Of a stretch of DNA of 64,000 bases, positions 1 to 9,135 are shown piece by piece. The notes under the pieces are model-generated. The model searched no databases and was not told where the DNA came from. It saw nothing but the letters and a program-made list of their open reading frames with translations. Numbering within the stretch: position 1 is the stretch's first letter; every line of letters starts with the position of its first letter. The translations under genes and the position numbers were made by a program. Source of the DNA: Azophilus sp965221465 (lineage in GTDB: Bacteria; Pseudomonadota; Gammaproteobacteria; Pseudomonadales; Azotimanducaceae); the NCBI GenBank assembly GCA_965221465.1, contig OZ244892.1, positions 1-64,000 of the forward strand, written 5' to 3'.

Positions 1-566
1 AGGAACATGAGGGGGGCGAGGCCGAGCCCGATCGCCATGCTCGCGCTTTGAAACACCCAGCGCCAGTCGTGTTCGGTGAGCCCGATGGCGACCAGCGGCG
101 GCGTGATTGCACCGCCCACCGAAATCCCGGTAGCGGCGATGCCAATGGCCAGCCCCATCTGACTGTGGCCATTGAACCATTTGACGGCGACGGCCTGACT
201 GGCGAGTGTCCCGGTCATGGACGTGGCGAAAGGCAACAGGACCGCATAGACCACGAAAATCTGGAAGAAGGATTGGGCCAGGGAACCGAGCCACAACGTA
301 GTCGCGAAAATCAGCAGGCCACCGGTGATCACGTAGTTGGTCGGGAACCGGTCGAAAACACGCCCGATTACGGCGGAAAAACCGCCCATCACAAACATCA
401 TCGCACTGCTGATCAGCATGATCTGCGTGACTTCCGCCCCGAACTCTTCATTCCAGGGTTCGACCCAGAAGGTAAAGCAGAACTTCATGAAGCCGAAGGT
501 GACGGCCTGGAAAACGACGGCCAGGGCCAGTGCGACCCATCGGTATGAACCCGGCGTTTTAATCAT
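1..566 (-). CDS. MFS transporter, N-terminal part (runs off window)
   Basis: The gene reads leftward from the ATG at 566 and has no stop before the window edge, so only about 188 residues are visible. These begin MIKTPGSYRWVALALAVVFQ and show alternating hydrophobic helices and a GRVFDRFP loop, the MFS motif-A position between helices 2 and 3. The visible part is closely similar throughout to the MFS protein starting at 7900, sharing YRWVAL, FWV.PW, TGTLASQ, VKWF.GH and the DWRWVF segment. It is therefore an inner-membrane secondary transporter and a paralogue of that gene. The substrate is unknown; the catabolic setting suggests uptake or efflux of an organic acid or a pathway intermediate. 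It is divergent from the aldo/keto reductase gene. Confidence 0.85.
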   Translation of the reverse strand, partial: MIKTPGSYRWVALALAVVFQAVTFGFMKFCFTFWVEPWNEEFGAEVTQIMLISSAMMFVMGGFSAVIGRVFDRFPTNYVITGGLLIFATTLWLGSLAQSFFQIFVVYAVLLPFATSMTGTLASQAVAVKWFNGHSQMGLAIGIAATGISVGGAITPPLVAIGLTEHDWRWVFQSASMAIGLGLAPLMF

Positions 567-858
567 GTGCGTCTCTCCCAAGGACCCAACTGTACAGGTA
601 ATCGTGTTGGCGCGCGGGGACCAATCCCGCCACCTTCGTTCACCATGCGATGTACAAACGCCTTATTGCTGGACCATGTCTCGTTGTCGCGACAAACCCG
701 GCCGGCGTCGTCGAAACACTAAACCATAACGTTGTGCGAAAGCGATTAATTTGCTGCGATTGTCATACAAACCGCAGTTTTCGCGGTTGCGGCATCGATG
801 TGCATCGATGGAGAATGACTCGAGCACGCATTCAACCAAACCTCGGAAAGGCAGCCGT
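567..858. promoter_or_regulatory. Divergent intergenic region with three dyads
   Basis: This 292-bp gap lies between a leftward MFS gene and a rightward aldo/keto reductase gene, so promoters for both should be here. Three symmetrical elements are visible: a perfect 12-bp palindrome TTGTCGCGACAA at 684-695; an inverted repeat AACCGC-7-GCGGTT at 770-788; and two CATCGATG octamers, each itself palindromic, separated by 2 bp at 793-810. The last pair ends 48 bp before the aldo/keto reductase ATG. No convincing gene was seen. Which regulator binds, if any, cannot be told. Confidence 0.4.
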
Positions 859-1965
859 ATGAGCGATCGAACCTACTATACATTGGGCAACTCGAGCTTG
901 ACCGTGAGTCGGCTGGCTTTCGGGGTGATGACGTTCGGTAGCTACGAAGGCATGGGCACAAAAGACTGGGGTGCGAGCGAAGAGGAATCTCGCAAGATGT
1001 TCGATGCCTATCGCGGCTGGGGTGGCAACTTCCTGGACACCGCGCCTTCGTACGCTGCGGGCGAGAGCGAGAAACTGCTCGGCAAGTTCATGAAAGAATC
1101 GGCGTCTCGCCACGACCTGGTGGTTTCGACGAAGTTCGCGCACCCACCTACCTCGGGCGGTCCGAATGGCGGCGGTGCCACTCGGCTCAATATCGTCCGG
1201 TCGGTAGAGGAATCCTTGCGCAGGCTGCAGACCGACTATATCGATCTGCTGTTTCTGCACAACTGGGACCGACGCACGCCGCCGGAGGAACTCGCGAACA
1301 CGCTCAACGACCTCGTCCGACAGGGTAAGGTCCTGTTCATAGGCATGAGCAACCTGCCCGCCTGGTATGTGGCGAAGCTGCAAACCATCGCCGAACTGCG
1401 CGGGCTCGAGAGGCTTTGCGCACTGCAACTCGAATACTCGCTGGTCAATAGAGAGTTGGATGACGAGTACGTCCCACTCTGTCTGGATTGTGGGATCAGT
1501 CTGACCTGCTATGCGCCTGTCGCTGCGGGCTTCCTTACCGGCAAGTATCGCAAGAACACGGAGCTCTCCGGCGATCAGGGACGGCTGGGATCCATGAAAG
1601 ACATCCAGAGACCGCAGGTGCAGAAATTTTCCGAACGCAACTGGAAGATCCATGATGCGGTGGAGGAAGTGTCCAGGGAACTGGGACGAAGCATGTCCCA
1701 GGTCGCAATCAACTGGGCGGTCAATCGCCCGGCGATGGGGGCAGTGATCTGCGGCGCATCGAAACTGTCGCAGCTGGAAGAAAACCTCGAGGCGCTGGAC
1801 TTCGAGATACCGCGCGAACTGATGAATAAACTGACTGCGGTCAGCGAGGTTCCCCCACTGGAGCGGCCAATGCCGCATGCGATATTGGGCAGGGACTACC
1901 AGAAGGCCTCGCTGCATGGCGGTCTGGATGTGAGAGAGAAACCGGAGTCCTATTACTCGATCTGA
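859..1965 (+). CDS. Aldo/keto reductase
   Basis: A 368-residue NAD(P)H-dependent aldo/keto reductase, expected to be cytoplasmic, interconverting carbonyls and alcohols. The family tetrad is visible: Asp60, Tyr65 (DTAPSY), Lys92 (STKF) and His134 (LFLHNWD). The start at 859 is chosen because MSDRTYYTLG aligns with MGEQIYYTLG of the paralogue at 47924-49042, and a GGAAAG lies just upstream. An in-frame upstream extension to 751 has no such support. The two paralogues keep the catalytic residues at identical positions. The 3-prime end overlaps the convergent racemase gene by 13 bp. Substrate is unknown. Confidence 0.9.
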   Translation: MSDRTYYTLGNSSLTVSRLAFGVMTFGSYEGMGTKDWGASEEESRKMFDAYRGWGGNFLDTAPSYAAGESEKLLGKFMKESASRHDLVVSTKFAHPPTSGGPNGGGATRLNIVRSVEESLRRLQTDYIDLLFLHNWDRRTPPEELANTLNDLVRQGKVLFIGMSNLPAWYVAKLQTIAELRGLERLCALQLEYSLVNRELDDEYVPLCLDCGISLTCYAPVAAGFLTGKYRKNTELSGDQGRLGSMKDIQRPQVQKFSERNWKIHDAVEEVSRELGRSMSQVAINWAVNRPAMGAVICGASKLSQLEENLEALDFEIPRELMNKLTAVSEVPPLERPMPHAILGRDYQKASLHGGLDVREKPESYYSI

Positions 1966-2771
1966 GCAACCAGCTTGCGCATGCGATCGCGCTCTTCTTT
2001 CGGCATCGACTTGTAGTAGTTGTGTTGCGATTTGCCGAGGCCGATGGTGCGCCTCAGATCCGCCAGTTGTTCCGCCATTTTGAGCGCAGCCTGGTTCGAG
2101 TCTATCACCGGCACACCAGTGCCGGGAACTTCCTTGTAACCGGCAAGCGACGTAGCGGCGGCCGTCGACATGCAACCGACGAGAATCACTTCTGCACCGT
2201 CGGCGATGCTGGCTCGAGCAAGTTCATCGAATTGGGGGTTGATCGATTCGGGGTGCAGCACGTGACTTGTCACCTTTTCCATCGGATTGTCGCCGAGATC
2301 CATCGTGCGGGTTGGCACGGCTCGGTCGCGCAGCCCGTACTGCCGAATGCGCTCTTCCTGCAGTGGGACCAGTTCTTTCTGTACGGTAACAATGCCGAAT
2401 TTGTGACCCAGGGAACACGCCAGCAACATCGAGGCTTCCATTGGGGCTACGACCGGAATGTCGACCGCTTGCCGTGCTTCCCTCAACCCCGGATCGTTGC
2501 AGCAGGCAATGACCGCGGCGTCGTACCCTTGCGTTTCCGCCTCGATCAGTTGATCTATCAGGACGGCGTTGTTCAGCATGTCCATGTAGGAGTCATGGAG
2601 CAGGTAGGAAGAACGAGGCATATCGTGTCGGTCGATCACCGTATCGTCACGCGCGACTTTCCGGATCATGCGCATCATCGGTTCGCGATCGACGGTGACC
2701 TCTCGGCCGAAGTCCTCGGAGACTTTTCCCTGGTTGGGAATGATGTTTTGCCACCAGATTCTGATTGTCAT
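1953..2771 (-). CDS. Asp/Glu/hydantoin racemase family protein
   Basis: A 272-residue member of the Asp/Glu/hydantoin racemase superfamily, which also includes arylmalonate decarboxylase and maleate isomerase. These cofactor-free enzymes use two cysteines that face each other. Cysteines sit in the two expected places: Cys90/Cys91 in VIACCNDPG and Cys200 in ILVGCMSTA. The start ATG at 2771 overlaps the stop of the upstream amidase by 4 bp (ATGA), so the two genes are translationally coupled. An amidase next to a racemase could process a chiral amide or hydantoin-like compound, but a role as decarboxylase or isomerase is equally possible. Confidence is high for the family and low for the substrate. 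Confidence 0.85.
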   Translation of the reverse strand: MTIRIWWQNIIPNQGKVSEDFGREVTVDREPMMRMIRKVARDDTVIDRHDMPRSSYLLHDSYMDMLNNAVLIDQLIEAETQGYDAAVIACCNDPGLREARQAVDIPVVAPMEASMLLACSLGHKFGIVTVQKELVPLQEERIRQYGLRDRAVPTRTMDLGDNPMEKVTSHVLHPESINPQFDELARASIADGAEVILVGCMSTAAATSLAGYKEVPGTGVPVIDSNQAALKMAEQLADLRRTIGLGKSQHNYYKSMPKEERDRMRKLVAQIE

Positions 2772-4213
2772 GGGTTGTCTCCAATGAACTCCGGAAACCG
2801 TTCCCCGGTGAAGTTCCGATACCGGGTTTCATAAGCTGCAGCGACCTGGAAGGGGATATTGTCCTGGTAAGCCGGTCCAACGATCTGTATGCCGGTTGGC
2901 ACACCGTTGCGATCCTGCCCGCTCGGCATGTTGAGGACCGGCAATTGTCCGAGGACGTTGAAATACGCGGTCAAAACGGCGGTTCTTGCAGTAGTTTCGA
3001 TTTCTCTGCCGTTCATGACGATCGGTTGACTCGGTTCCCAGTCTGCCGGGAGGCTCGCGATGGCGGTGGATGGGGCGATGAAAGCCGCATATTCTGAAAA
3101 CACCCGCGTCATATCCGCCTGCATGGACGATTCGACCTGGATGCTTCGAAAGTACTGTTCGGAGGTGAGGTTCACATCCATGGCAAACACTGCCTTGATA
3201 TAGGACATCAGCTCTTCGGCTTCGGGGTCGATTCCCCATTTTTTGAAGCGATACTCGAGTGCGGGAAAGGTGGATCTGGCTGAACGCATGGCCATGGTCT
3301 GTTCGACTTCCTCTGTCCAGCCGAGGTCGACCTCTTCGACGATGGCGCCGAGATCGCGTAGCCGGTCGAGTGCCGACAGCGTGCTGGCGCGAACGTCCGC
3401 GTCGATTTCCCGGTAACCGAAGTCGAGGGTGTAACCGATGCGCATATCCTCGATCCCAGGGTGTTCGCTGGCGAGCTCGAACTTTGGATCGAGGCTCTGC
3501 AAATCATCGGGATGTTGTCCGGCGATGATGTTCTGCATCGATATCGTGTCCGCGACTGTCCTCGCCATGGGTCCGTTCATGAACGAGGTTTCAAACTTCT
3601 CGGGAAAAACACCGGGCACCCGGCCGAAAGGTGGCTTGAATCCAACCACCCCGTTCTGTGACGCGGGCAGGCGAATAGAGCCTCCGTTGTCCGATCCGAG
3701 CGCCAATGTCGAAGTACCTGCAGCCAGAGACGCGCCAGAACCGCCGGAAGACGCACCGACGCTGTAGTTGAGGTTCCAGGGATTGCGGGTAACGCCGTAG
3801 GCTTTGGTGTGCGTCGTTGCGTTGAAGAGGAACTCGGGCATGGTCGTGCGGGCATGAACAATTGCGCCGGCATCCAGCATCCGCTGCAACCACGGCTCGG
3901 TCTTTTCGCCGATCTTGTCCTGAATGAGCAAGCTACCCCAGGTGAAGGGCTTGCCTTCATGCTCAACGGAATCCTTGACCCCCAGCGGGATGCCTTCCAA
4001 CGGCCTGGCGGTACCGGTGCGGTAGCGTTGCTCGGCTTCTCGCGCCAGGATCATGGCTTCGTCGAAAAACGTGTGGCTTAGTGATTTGACCTTTGGTTCG
4101 ACTTCTTCTGCTCGGTCGATCACGGCCTGCATCAAATCGACGGGGGAAAGTTCACCCGACTTGAACTGCTCGACGGCCTTGATGGCAGAAATGTAACAGA
4201 GCTTTGCTGTCAC
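2768..4213 (-). CDS. Amidase (amidase signature family)
   Basis: A 481-residue amidase-signature hydrolase that should cleave a carboxamide to the acid and ammonia or amine. The Ser-cisSer-Lys triad is readable: Lys80 in PLGVKDS, the cis-Ser in GASSGGSGAS at about 155, and the nucleophile Ser179 in SDNGGSIRLPA. Length is normal for the family. No signal peptide is seen, so it is likely cytoplasmic. It lies third in a leftward operon after the paraoxonase-like and small lipoprotein genes, and is coupled by ATGA to the racemase gene. It could be an aryl or fatty amide amidase; a GatA role is unlikely because gatB and gatC are not nearby. Confidence 0.9.
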   Translation of the reverse strand: MTAKLCYISAIKAVEQFKSGELSPVDLMQAVIDRAEEVEPKVKSLSHTFFDEAMILAREAEQRYRTGTARPLEGIPLGVKDSVEHEGKPFTWGSLLIQDKIGEKTEPWLQRMLDAGAIVHARTTMPEFLFNATTHTKAYGVTRNPWNLNYSVGASSGGSGASLAAGTSTLALGSDNGGSIRLPASQNGVVGFKPPFGRVPGVFPEKFETSFMNGPMARTVADTISMQNIIAGQHPDDLQSLDPKFELASEHPGIEDMRIGYTLDFGYREIDADVRASTLSALDRLRDLGAIVEEVDLGWTEEVEQTMAMRSARSTFPALEYRFKKWGIDPEAEELMSYIKAVFAMDVNLTSEQYFRSIQVESSMQADMTRVFSEYAAFIAPSTAIASLPADWEPSQPIVMNGREIETTARTAVLTAYFNVLGQLPVLNMPSGQDRNGVPTGIQIVGPAYQDNIPFQVAAAYETRYRNFTGERFPEFIGDNP

Positions 4214-4227
4214 GGCACCATCACCCG

Positions 4228-4437
4228 TTACAGACCGACGGGGCAGTCTTCACGAGTTTCGACACTCCCTGCCGAATCTGCACTCGATGCGCCGACACGG
4301 ATGAAGTGGTAGATCGCATCCAACTGGTCATTAGTGAACTCATTGATTGTGTTGCTGTCCGGTTTGTCCAAACTGCGATCCGTGCAGGCGGTTGTCAGAC
4401 TGCCGACAAGCAACCATCCAACAACACTCTCGAGCAT
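4228..4437 (-). CDS. Small lipoprotein resembling the tail of the PQQ dehydrogenases
   Basis: A 69-residue protein. The ATG at 4437 is preferred over an upstream GTG (4449) because GGGAG sits 5 nt before it. The N-terminus is a short hydrophobic signal ending at Cys18 (GSLTTAC), a plausible though imperfect lipobox. Residues 34-50 (FTNDQLDAIYHFIRVGA) closely match the C-terminal tail of the PQQ dehydrogenase at 5729 (YTDEDVEGMYHYVRYGA) and of that at 54027, and both kinds end in a short Asp-Cys segment. There is no CxxCH, so it cannot carry haem. It lies between the paraoxonase-like and amidase genes. It could be a partner mimicking the dehydrogenase tail or a relic of one. Confidence 0.6.
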   Translation of the reverse strand: MLESVVGWLLVGSLTTACTDRSLDKPDSNTINEFTNDQLDAIYHFIRVGASSADSAGSVETREDCPVGL

Positions 4438-4454
4438 GTTCACTCCCACGGTGG

Positions 4455-5552
4455 CTATGGGGTCAGGGTCAGAATTCCAACACGATTGCCGCGCAAGGTG
4501 CCGAGCCAGAGTTCGTCGCCGATTTGCAGTGCAGTGGTGACACCGCCGAATACGTTGGTGCCATTGCCGTTTCTGACGTGGAGGATCTCCATCGAGATGG
4601 GGTCGACTTCGGCGATGGCGTAGTCGAGCGCACAGACTCTATCTTTGTATCTCGTGCATTCTGAAGCGTGTTCAAGCCCCGGGACATGGCCTGCAACCAG
4701 GAGAGTTCCACTGGGTGTCCAGCGAATATTGTCCGGCATGGCGAACGGCAACGGTATGGTTTTGCGGCGCAGGGTGTCGGCTTCCGATGGCTCTACGCCC
4801 GATCGTGGCAGACGCGTCAGGCTGCTGTGACCTGTGCTGTTGACGTACAACCACTCGCCATCGACAGAAGCAGCGATGCCGTTGTTTGCCGACAACTCGC
4901 TGCCGGGGATTTTCTTCAATGCCTGCCCGGGAAACCATTCGAGTACTTGGCCAGTCAGCTCACCAGCCATCATTTTCTCCATGATCCTGGGTTCTTTTTC
5001 ATAGCTGATCGATATCGCCAGCCCCCCATCCGGAAGTGGGCTGATCGCGTTGCCATACAGCGTTTCAGGCAGAGGGATGCAGCCTTTCCATCGGAGTGAG
5101 GGGAGCGCCTCACCGATGACCAGATCGTATACCTCGACGGATTCGCGCCCCACGTGGTTGACTGCATAGAATTCGTGCACACCGCTCTCTTGCATGCGCA
5201 CATTGATGCCATGCACGAAACCTTCACCGGGTTGAAACGGTGACGGACAGGCATCGTACGGGGCGGGCACCGATGCGCCCTCTGGCAGGTACTCGACCTC
5301 CAGCATCTGCCAGGTTCTGGCCTCGATATCGATCAGATGCAAGCCTTCTCCGCTGGTGATTACCCAGGAGGTACCGGGAAGATGTACCAGGTCTTCTGCA
5401 TTTCGGGGACCGCAGACAAACTGCAATGCACCGTCCGGTTCACAGCCTTGAACCGGCGCTTGTACCTGCGCGTCGTCGTTCGGCGTCGATCTTGTGCATG
5501 CGCTGACGAACCCCGCCAGGCAGAACGCGATTGCCCATCCGGTTTTGCTCAT
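4455..5552 (-). CDS. Paraoxonase-like lactonase/arylesterase, lipoprotein
   Basis: A 365-residue six-bladed beta-propeller protein related to paraoxonase and SMP-30, with a lipoprotein signal ending at Cys19 (LAGFVSAC), so it should act in the periplasm or outer envelope. Residues that match the paraoxonase calcium site are in order: Glu53-Asp54 (NAEDLV), His114 (VHGIN), Asn168 (LYGNAIS), Asn224 (ANNGIA) and Asp274-Asn275 (PDNIRW). That pattern supports lactone or ester hydrolysis; the substrate is unknown. It heads a leftward operon with the small lipoprotein, amidase and racemase, and is divergent from a PQQ dehydrogenase. A paralogue lies at 9132-10193. Confidence 0.8.
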   Translation of the reverse strand: MSKTGWAIAFCLAGFVSACTRSTPNDDAQVQAPVQGCEPDGALQFVCGPRNAEDLVHLPGTSWVITSGEGLHLIDIEARTWQMLEVEYLPEGASVPAPYDACPSPFQPGEGFVHGINVRMQESGVHEFYAVNHVGRESVEVYDLVIGEALPSLRWKGCIPLPETLYGNAISPLPDGGLAISISYEKEPRIMEKMMAGELTGQVLEWFPGQALKKIPGSELSANNGIAASVDGEWLYVNSTGHSSLTRLPRSGVEPSEADTLRRKTIPLPFAMPDNIRWTPSGTLLVAGHVPGLEHASECTRYKDRVCALDYAIAEVDPISMEILHVRNGNGTNVFGGVTTALQIGDELWLGTLRGNRVGILTLTP

Positions 5553-5728
5553 GTTTGCCCTCGTGCGTGCCGTGCATTCGATTATCCTCCACAGTGTGGG
5601 ACTACCCTGTTAGAAAAAGTACTAAACCTCAATATGGCGTCTTTGTTGGTTCCACCGCATAGCTTCCGGGTTATTCGTGTTTGATATCATGATCCGAGGT
5701 TGCTGCCAAAGTCCGTGGAGATCTGCCG
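5553..5728. promoter_or_regulatory. Divergent intergenic region
   Basis: These 176 bp separate the leftward paraoxonase-like operon from the rightward PQQ dehydrogenase operon and should hold both promoters. An ATCATGAT palindrome lies at about 5687-5694, roughly 35 bp before the dehydrogenase ATG. A GGAG at about 5716 serves as its ribosome binding site. No regulator is encoded next to it. Confidence 0.4.
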
Positions 5729-7879
5729 ATGCCGAAACGGTTTTTTCTGGGCTGCATCTTTATTCTGTCATCCTGTGTAGAAGCGCCTGGCGAAGGTCGG
5801 GTGCAGTCCGATTCGGTGGCACACAAGGTGTCTGCTGTCGCGACGGTAGATTGGCTGCACTACGGCAACACACATTCCGAACAGCGATTCGGCAAGCTGG
5901 ACCAGATCAATGCCGAGAACGTGACCCGTCTCGGGCTGGCCTGGTTGCAGGAGATTCCGGGTGCACGGAGTTTGCAGGCAACACCGCTGGCGGTCGATGG
6001 CGTGCTGTACTACACCACGGACGAACCCTTGAGGGTCTTCGCGGTCGATGGTGTCACGGGCGAGGTCGAGTGGGTCTACCGGACACTGAGTGAAACGCCG
6101 GATAGCCTCCGTTTGAGCATGAGCCAGAACCGTGGATTGGGTTATGCCGATGGCAGGGTTTATGTCGGTGTCAGCGACGGTCGACTTGTCGCCATCGATA
6201 CGAAAACAGGCCAGGAAGTCTGGAGTGCCAGAACATTTGAAAAAGGCAGCTCTCGCTACATTTCCGGAGCACCGCGGGTATTCGATGGCAAGGTTGTCAT
6301 CGGACACGGTGGCGGCGATACCGGTGAGCGCGGGTATGTTTCCACCTACGACGCCGACACGGGAGAGCTGTTGTGGCGCTTCTGGTTGGTGCCTGGCGAT
6401 CCGGCGGACGGATTTGAAAGCAAGGCCATGGAAATGGCGGCCGAAACCTGGGACGGCGAGTACTGGAAGTACGGCCACGGCGGCAACGCCTGGAACGGCA
6501 TCACTTACGATCCCGAATTCAACCGGCTGTACATAGGTACGGGCAACAGCGGTCCGTACAGTCCACAGATTCGCAGCCCGGGCGGCACTGGCGACAACCT
6601 GTTTCTCTGTTCCATCGTCGCTGTGGATGCCGAAACTGGAGAATACATCTGGCACTACCAGGTCAATCCGCGCGAATCCTGGGACTACAAAGCCACGATG
6701 GATATCGTGTTGGCTGACCTCGAGATACGCGGCGAACTGCGCAAAGTGCTGATGCAAGCGCCCACCAACGGGTTCTTTTATGTGATCGACCGCCAGACGG
6801 GCGAACTGATCTCGGCGGAAAAATACGGTGGCAAGGTCAACTGGGCGTCGCATATCGATCTGGAAACCGGTCGTCCTGTCGAGCGCGAAAACATCCGCTA
6901 CGAAGACGGCGAACCCGAGCACATGTGGCCGGGCACCTTCGGTGCGCACAACTACCAACCCATGTCGTTCAATCCGCAAACCGGTCTGGTGTACATACCG
7001 CATATGGAAGCGGGCATGATCATGGGCACCGTGACACCCGAGGAATATGAAACCAATCGGGTAAGAACCAGTTACAAGCATGTGGCCCAGACGGGGGCAA
7101 CGTTTGGCGGCATGCTGACGGACAGCGAAAACGGCGGCAAGGGTTCGATTATTGCCTACGACCCCGTCGCCCAAAAGGAAGTCTGGCGGGAAACGACCGA
7201 TTCTTACTGGAATGGCGGCACCCTGACCACTGCCGGGAACCTGGCGTTTTATCCGACCGCCAAGGGCATGTTGAACGCTTACAACGCCACGACAGGCGAA
7301 AAACTGTGGACGTTCAATCTTGGTTTGGGAGTTATTTCGGCGCCGATGACCTATGCGGTGAATGGTACTCAGTACATTGCGCTTCTCGTCGGTTACGGCG
7401 GTTCGGCGGGGTCCGGGATTGCCGAGTTCCGCCACGGCTGGAAGTATGGCGCGCAGCCACGTCGCCTGCTCGTGTTCGAACTCGACGGCAATATGCAATT
7501 GCCGGAAACCGCACCGCCTTCGTTTGCAGTCGATCCGGTGATCGTGGAAGGCTTCGAGCCGGATCCGAAAAAAGTGACACATGGCGCGATCATGTACCAT
7601 TCTTCCTGCAGCAAGTGTCATGGTGGGTTGTTGAAGGCCGGAACTGTGGCGCCTGATCTGCGTGAAGCCGAACGCTCGGCAAGTTACGAGTGGTTCAGAG
7701 CCGTGGTGCAGGATGGCGTGCTGGCCCCCAATGGCATGCCGCACTACGACGACTATACCGATGAGGATGTCGAAGGCATGTACCACTACGTACGCTATGG
7801 CGCGATGAGTGTCGGGGGCGATGCGTCGTTGCTCGAACTGGACATGCAGGACTGTACCTATTGCGGGATGTCGAAATAG
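5729..7879 (+). CDS. PQQ-dependent alcohol dehydrogenase with C-terminal cytochrome c
   Basis: A 716-residue periplasmic quinohaemoprotein that oxidises an alcohol or aldehyde and passes electrons through its own haem c. An eight-bladed propeller is indicated by repeats of the type DADTGELLWRF. The catalytic Asp is Asp319 in SWDYK. The residue two after it is Lys, not the extra Asp of lanthanide-type enzymes, so a calcium-type site is likely. The CxxCH is at 627-631 (CSKCH). The adjacent-cysteine pair usual near the PQQ site is absent. The N-terminus (FILSSC) looks like a lipoprotein signal. The tail ends DCTYCGMSK. It is followed 20 bp later by an MFS gene and is most like the paralogue at 54027. 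Confidence 0.92.
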   Translation: MPKRFFLGCIFILSSCVEAPGEGRVQSDSVAHKVSAVATVDWLHYGNTHSEQRFGKLDQINAENVTRLGLAWLQEIPGARSLQATPLAVDGVLYYTTDEPLRVFAVDGVTGEVEWVYRTLSETPDSLRLSMSQNRGLGYADGRVYVGVSDGRLVAIDTKTGQEVWSARTFEKGSSRYISGAPRVFDGKVVIGHGGGDTGERGYVSTYDADTGELLWRFWLVPGDPADGFESKAMEMAAETWDGEYWKYGHGGNAWNGITYDPEFNRLYIGTGNSGPYSPQIRSPGGTGDNLFLCSIVAVDAETGEYIWHYQVNPRESWDYKATMDIVLADLEIRGELRKVLMQAPTNGFFYVIDRQTGELISAEKYGGKVNWASHIDLETGRPVERENIRYEDGEPEHMWPGTFGAHNYQPMSFNPQTGLVYIPHMEAGMIMGTVTPEEYETNRVRTSYKHVAQTGATFGGMLTDSENGGKGSIIAYDPVAQKEVWRETTDSYWNGGTLTTAGNLAFYPTAKGMLNAYNATTGEKLWTFNLGLGVISAPMTYAVNGTQYIALLVGYGGSAGSGIAEFRHGWKYGAQPRRLLVFELDGNMQLPETAPPSFAVDPVIVEGFEPDPKKVTHGAIMYHSSCSKCHGGLLKAGTVAPDLREAERSASYEWFRAVVQDGVLAPNGMPHYDDYTDEDVEGMYHYVRYGAMSVGGDASLLELDMQDCTYCGMSK

Positions 7880-7899
7880 CGGATTGGAAGGGCCTGACT

Positions 7900-9135
7900 G
7901 TGACAGTTTCAAACCACTATCGCTGGGTAGCACTTGTCTGCGCGGTCGTATTTCAAGCGTCGACCTTTGCGTTGCTGACTTTTTGTTTTGCCTTCTGGGT
8001 GCAACCCTGGATGGCCGAGTTCGAGGTCGGTATTACGCAAGTGATGTTCATCATGACCTCGGTGATGCTGGTGATCGGAACCTGTTCTGCCCTGGTCGGC
8101 CGTTTTTTCGATCGCTACCCGGCCAACATCATCGTCGGTCTGGGTATCGTGGTTTTTGCCGGTGGGTTGTGGCTCGGGTCGTATGCACAGTCCTATGCAC
8201 AGATGTTTCTGATCTATGGCATTCTGCTCCCGGTAGCGACGTCGCTGACCGGCACATTGGCCAGTCAGTCGGTGACGGTGAAGTGGTTTACCGGGCATGG
8301 CCAGTTGGGCCTGGCTATCGGTATTGCAGCAATGGGTATATCGGTTGGCGGTATCCTGTTGCCGCCGCTGGTGGAAGCGAGCGTTACCGAAAACGACTGG
8401 CGCTGGGTGTTTCGACGGGCATCCTTGTTGTTGGGCCTTGGGCTCGCGCCTCTCATGTTCCTTCTGCTGATGCCCAGGCCGCCCGCGGTCACGTTCGATG
8501 ACAGCGACGAGGCGGACACGCCCGAAACGAATGAGGCAGGGAAGGCGAGCATCCCGCTAAAGGACTTGCTGACGAACAAGTATTTCCTGATTCCTATCCT
8601 GGCTTTCTTTCTCGATGGCGTCGCCTATCAGGGATTCCAGACAAATTCGAAGGTCTACCTCGATTCCATTGGGGTCGCGGGCGGCGCTGGAGCCATTATT
8701 TCCATGCTGGCTACGACGATGCTGATCGCGAAACTCATCATGGGCAAGCTCACGGATTGGCTGCACTACCGTACGCTGTTTATTCTGGCAGCCTTGTGCA
8801 ACTGTGCGGGCCTTCTCATTTTCGCGTTGGCTATCCCATCGCTGATCGGGGTCGGGGTTGTCTTGCTCGGCCTGGGCGCCGGTGGCCTGATTCCGCTGCA
8901 GGCAAAGATCATTGCCTTCCATTTCGGTGCATCCCATTTTGCGCAGGTGTTCGGTTTTTTCGTGTTCCTGCAGATGGTCGGCGTATTGGGCTCACCATTG
9001 CTGAGTGCACTGTACGAGGCTTTTGGCAGCTACAGAGAACCCTTCTTCATCATGATCGGGTTTGTTGTGGTCGCCATGGTACTGATGCTGAGTCTGAAAA
9101 AAGGACGCAGCGTCGAGCCTGCTGCGGCGGGCTAA
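7900..9135 (+). CDS. MFS transporter
   Basis: A 411-residue inner-membrane MFS protein with about 12 hydrophobic segments and a GRFFDRYP loop at the motif-A position. The start is taken as GTG 7900 (MTVSNHYRWVAL) because GGAAGGG lies 7 nt upstream and the sequence then aligns from residue 1 with the paralogue at 1-566. Longer upstream starts overlap the end of the preceding gene. It lies 20 bp after the PQQ dehydrogenase and is probably co-transcribed with it, so it may import the acid or aldehyde made in the periplasm. It overlaps the convergent paraoxonase-like gene by 4 bp at the stops. Substrate is unknown. Confidence 0.9.
   Translation: MTVSNHYRWVALVCAVVFQASTFALLTFCFAFWVQPWMAEFEVGITQVMFIMTSVMLVIGTCSALVGRFFDRYPANIIVGLGIVVFAGGLWLGSYAQSYAQMFLIYGILLPVATSLTGTLASQSVTVKWFTGHGQLGLAIGIAAMGISVGGILLPPLVEASVTENDWRWVFRRASLLLGLGLAPLMFLLLMPRPPAVTFDDSDEADTPETNEAGKASIPLKDLLTNKYFLIPILAFFLDGVAYQGFQTNSKVYLDSIGVAGGAGAIISMLATTMLIAKLIMGKLTDWLHYRTLFILAALCNCAGLLIFALAIPSLIGVGVVLLGLGAGGLIPLQAKIIAFHFGASHFAQVFGFFVFLQMVGVLGSPLLSALYEAFGSYREPFFIMIGFVVVAMVLMLSLKKGRSVEPAAAG

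Noticed and set aside
832..2175. 447-codon open frame on the minus strand
   Set aside because: Antisense to the aldo/keto reductase and running out of frame through the racemase; both of those genes have clear family motifs.
5768..7933. 721-codon open frame on the minus strand
   Set aside because: Antisense shadow of the PQQ dehydrogenase at 5729-7879, without signal peptide, domain or ribosome site.
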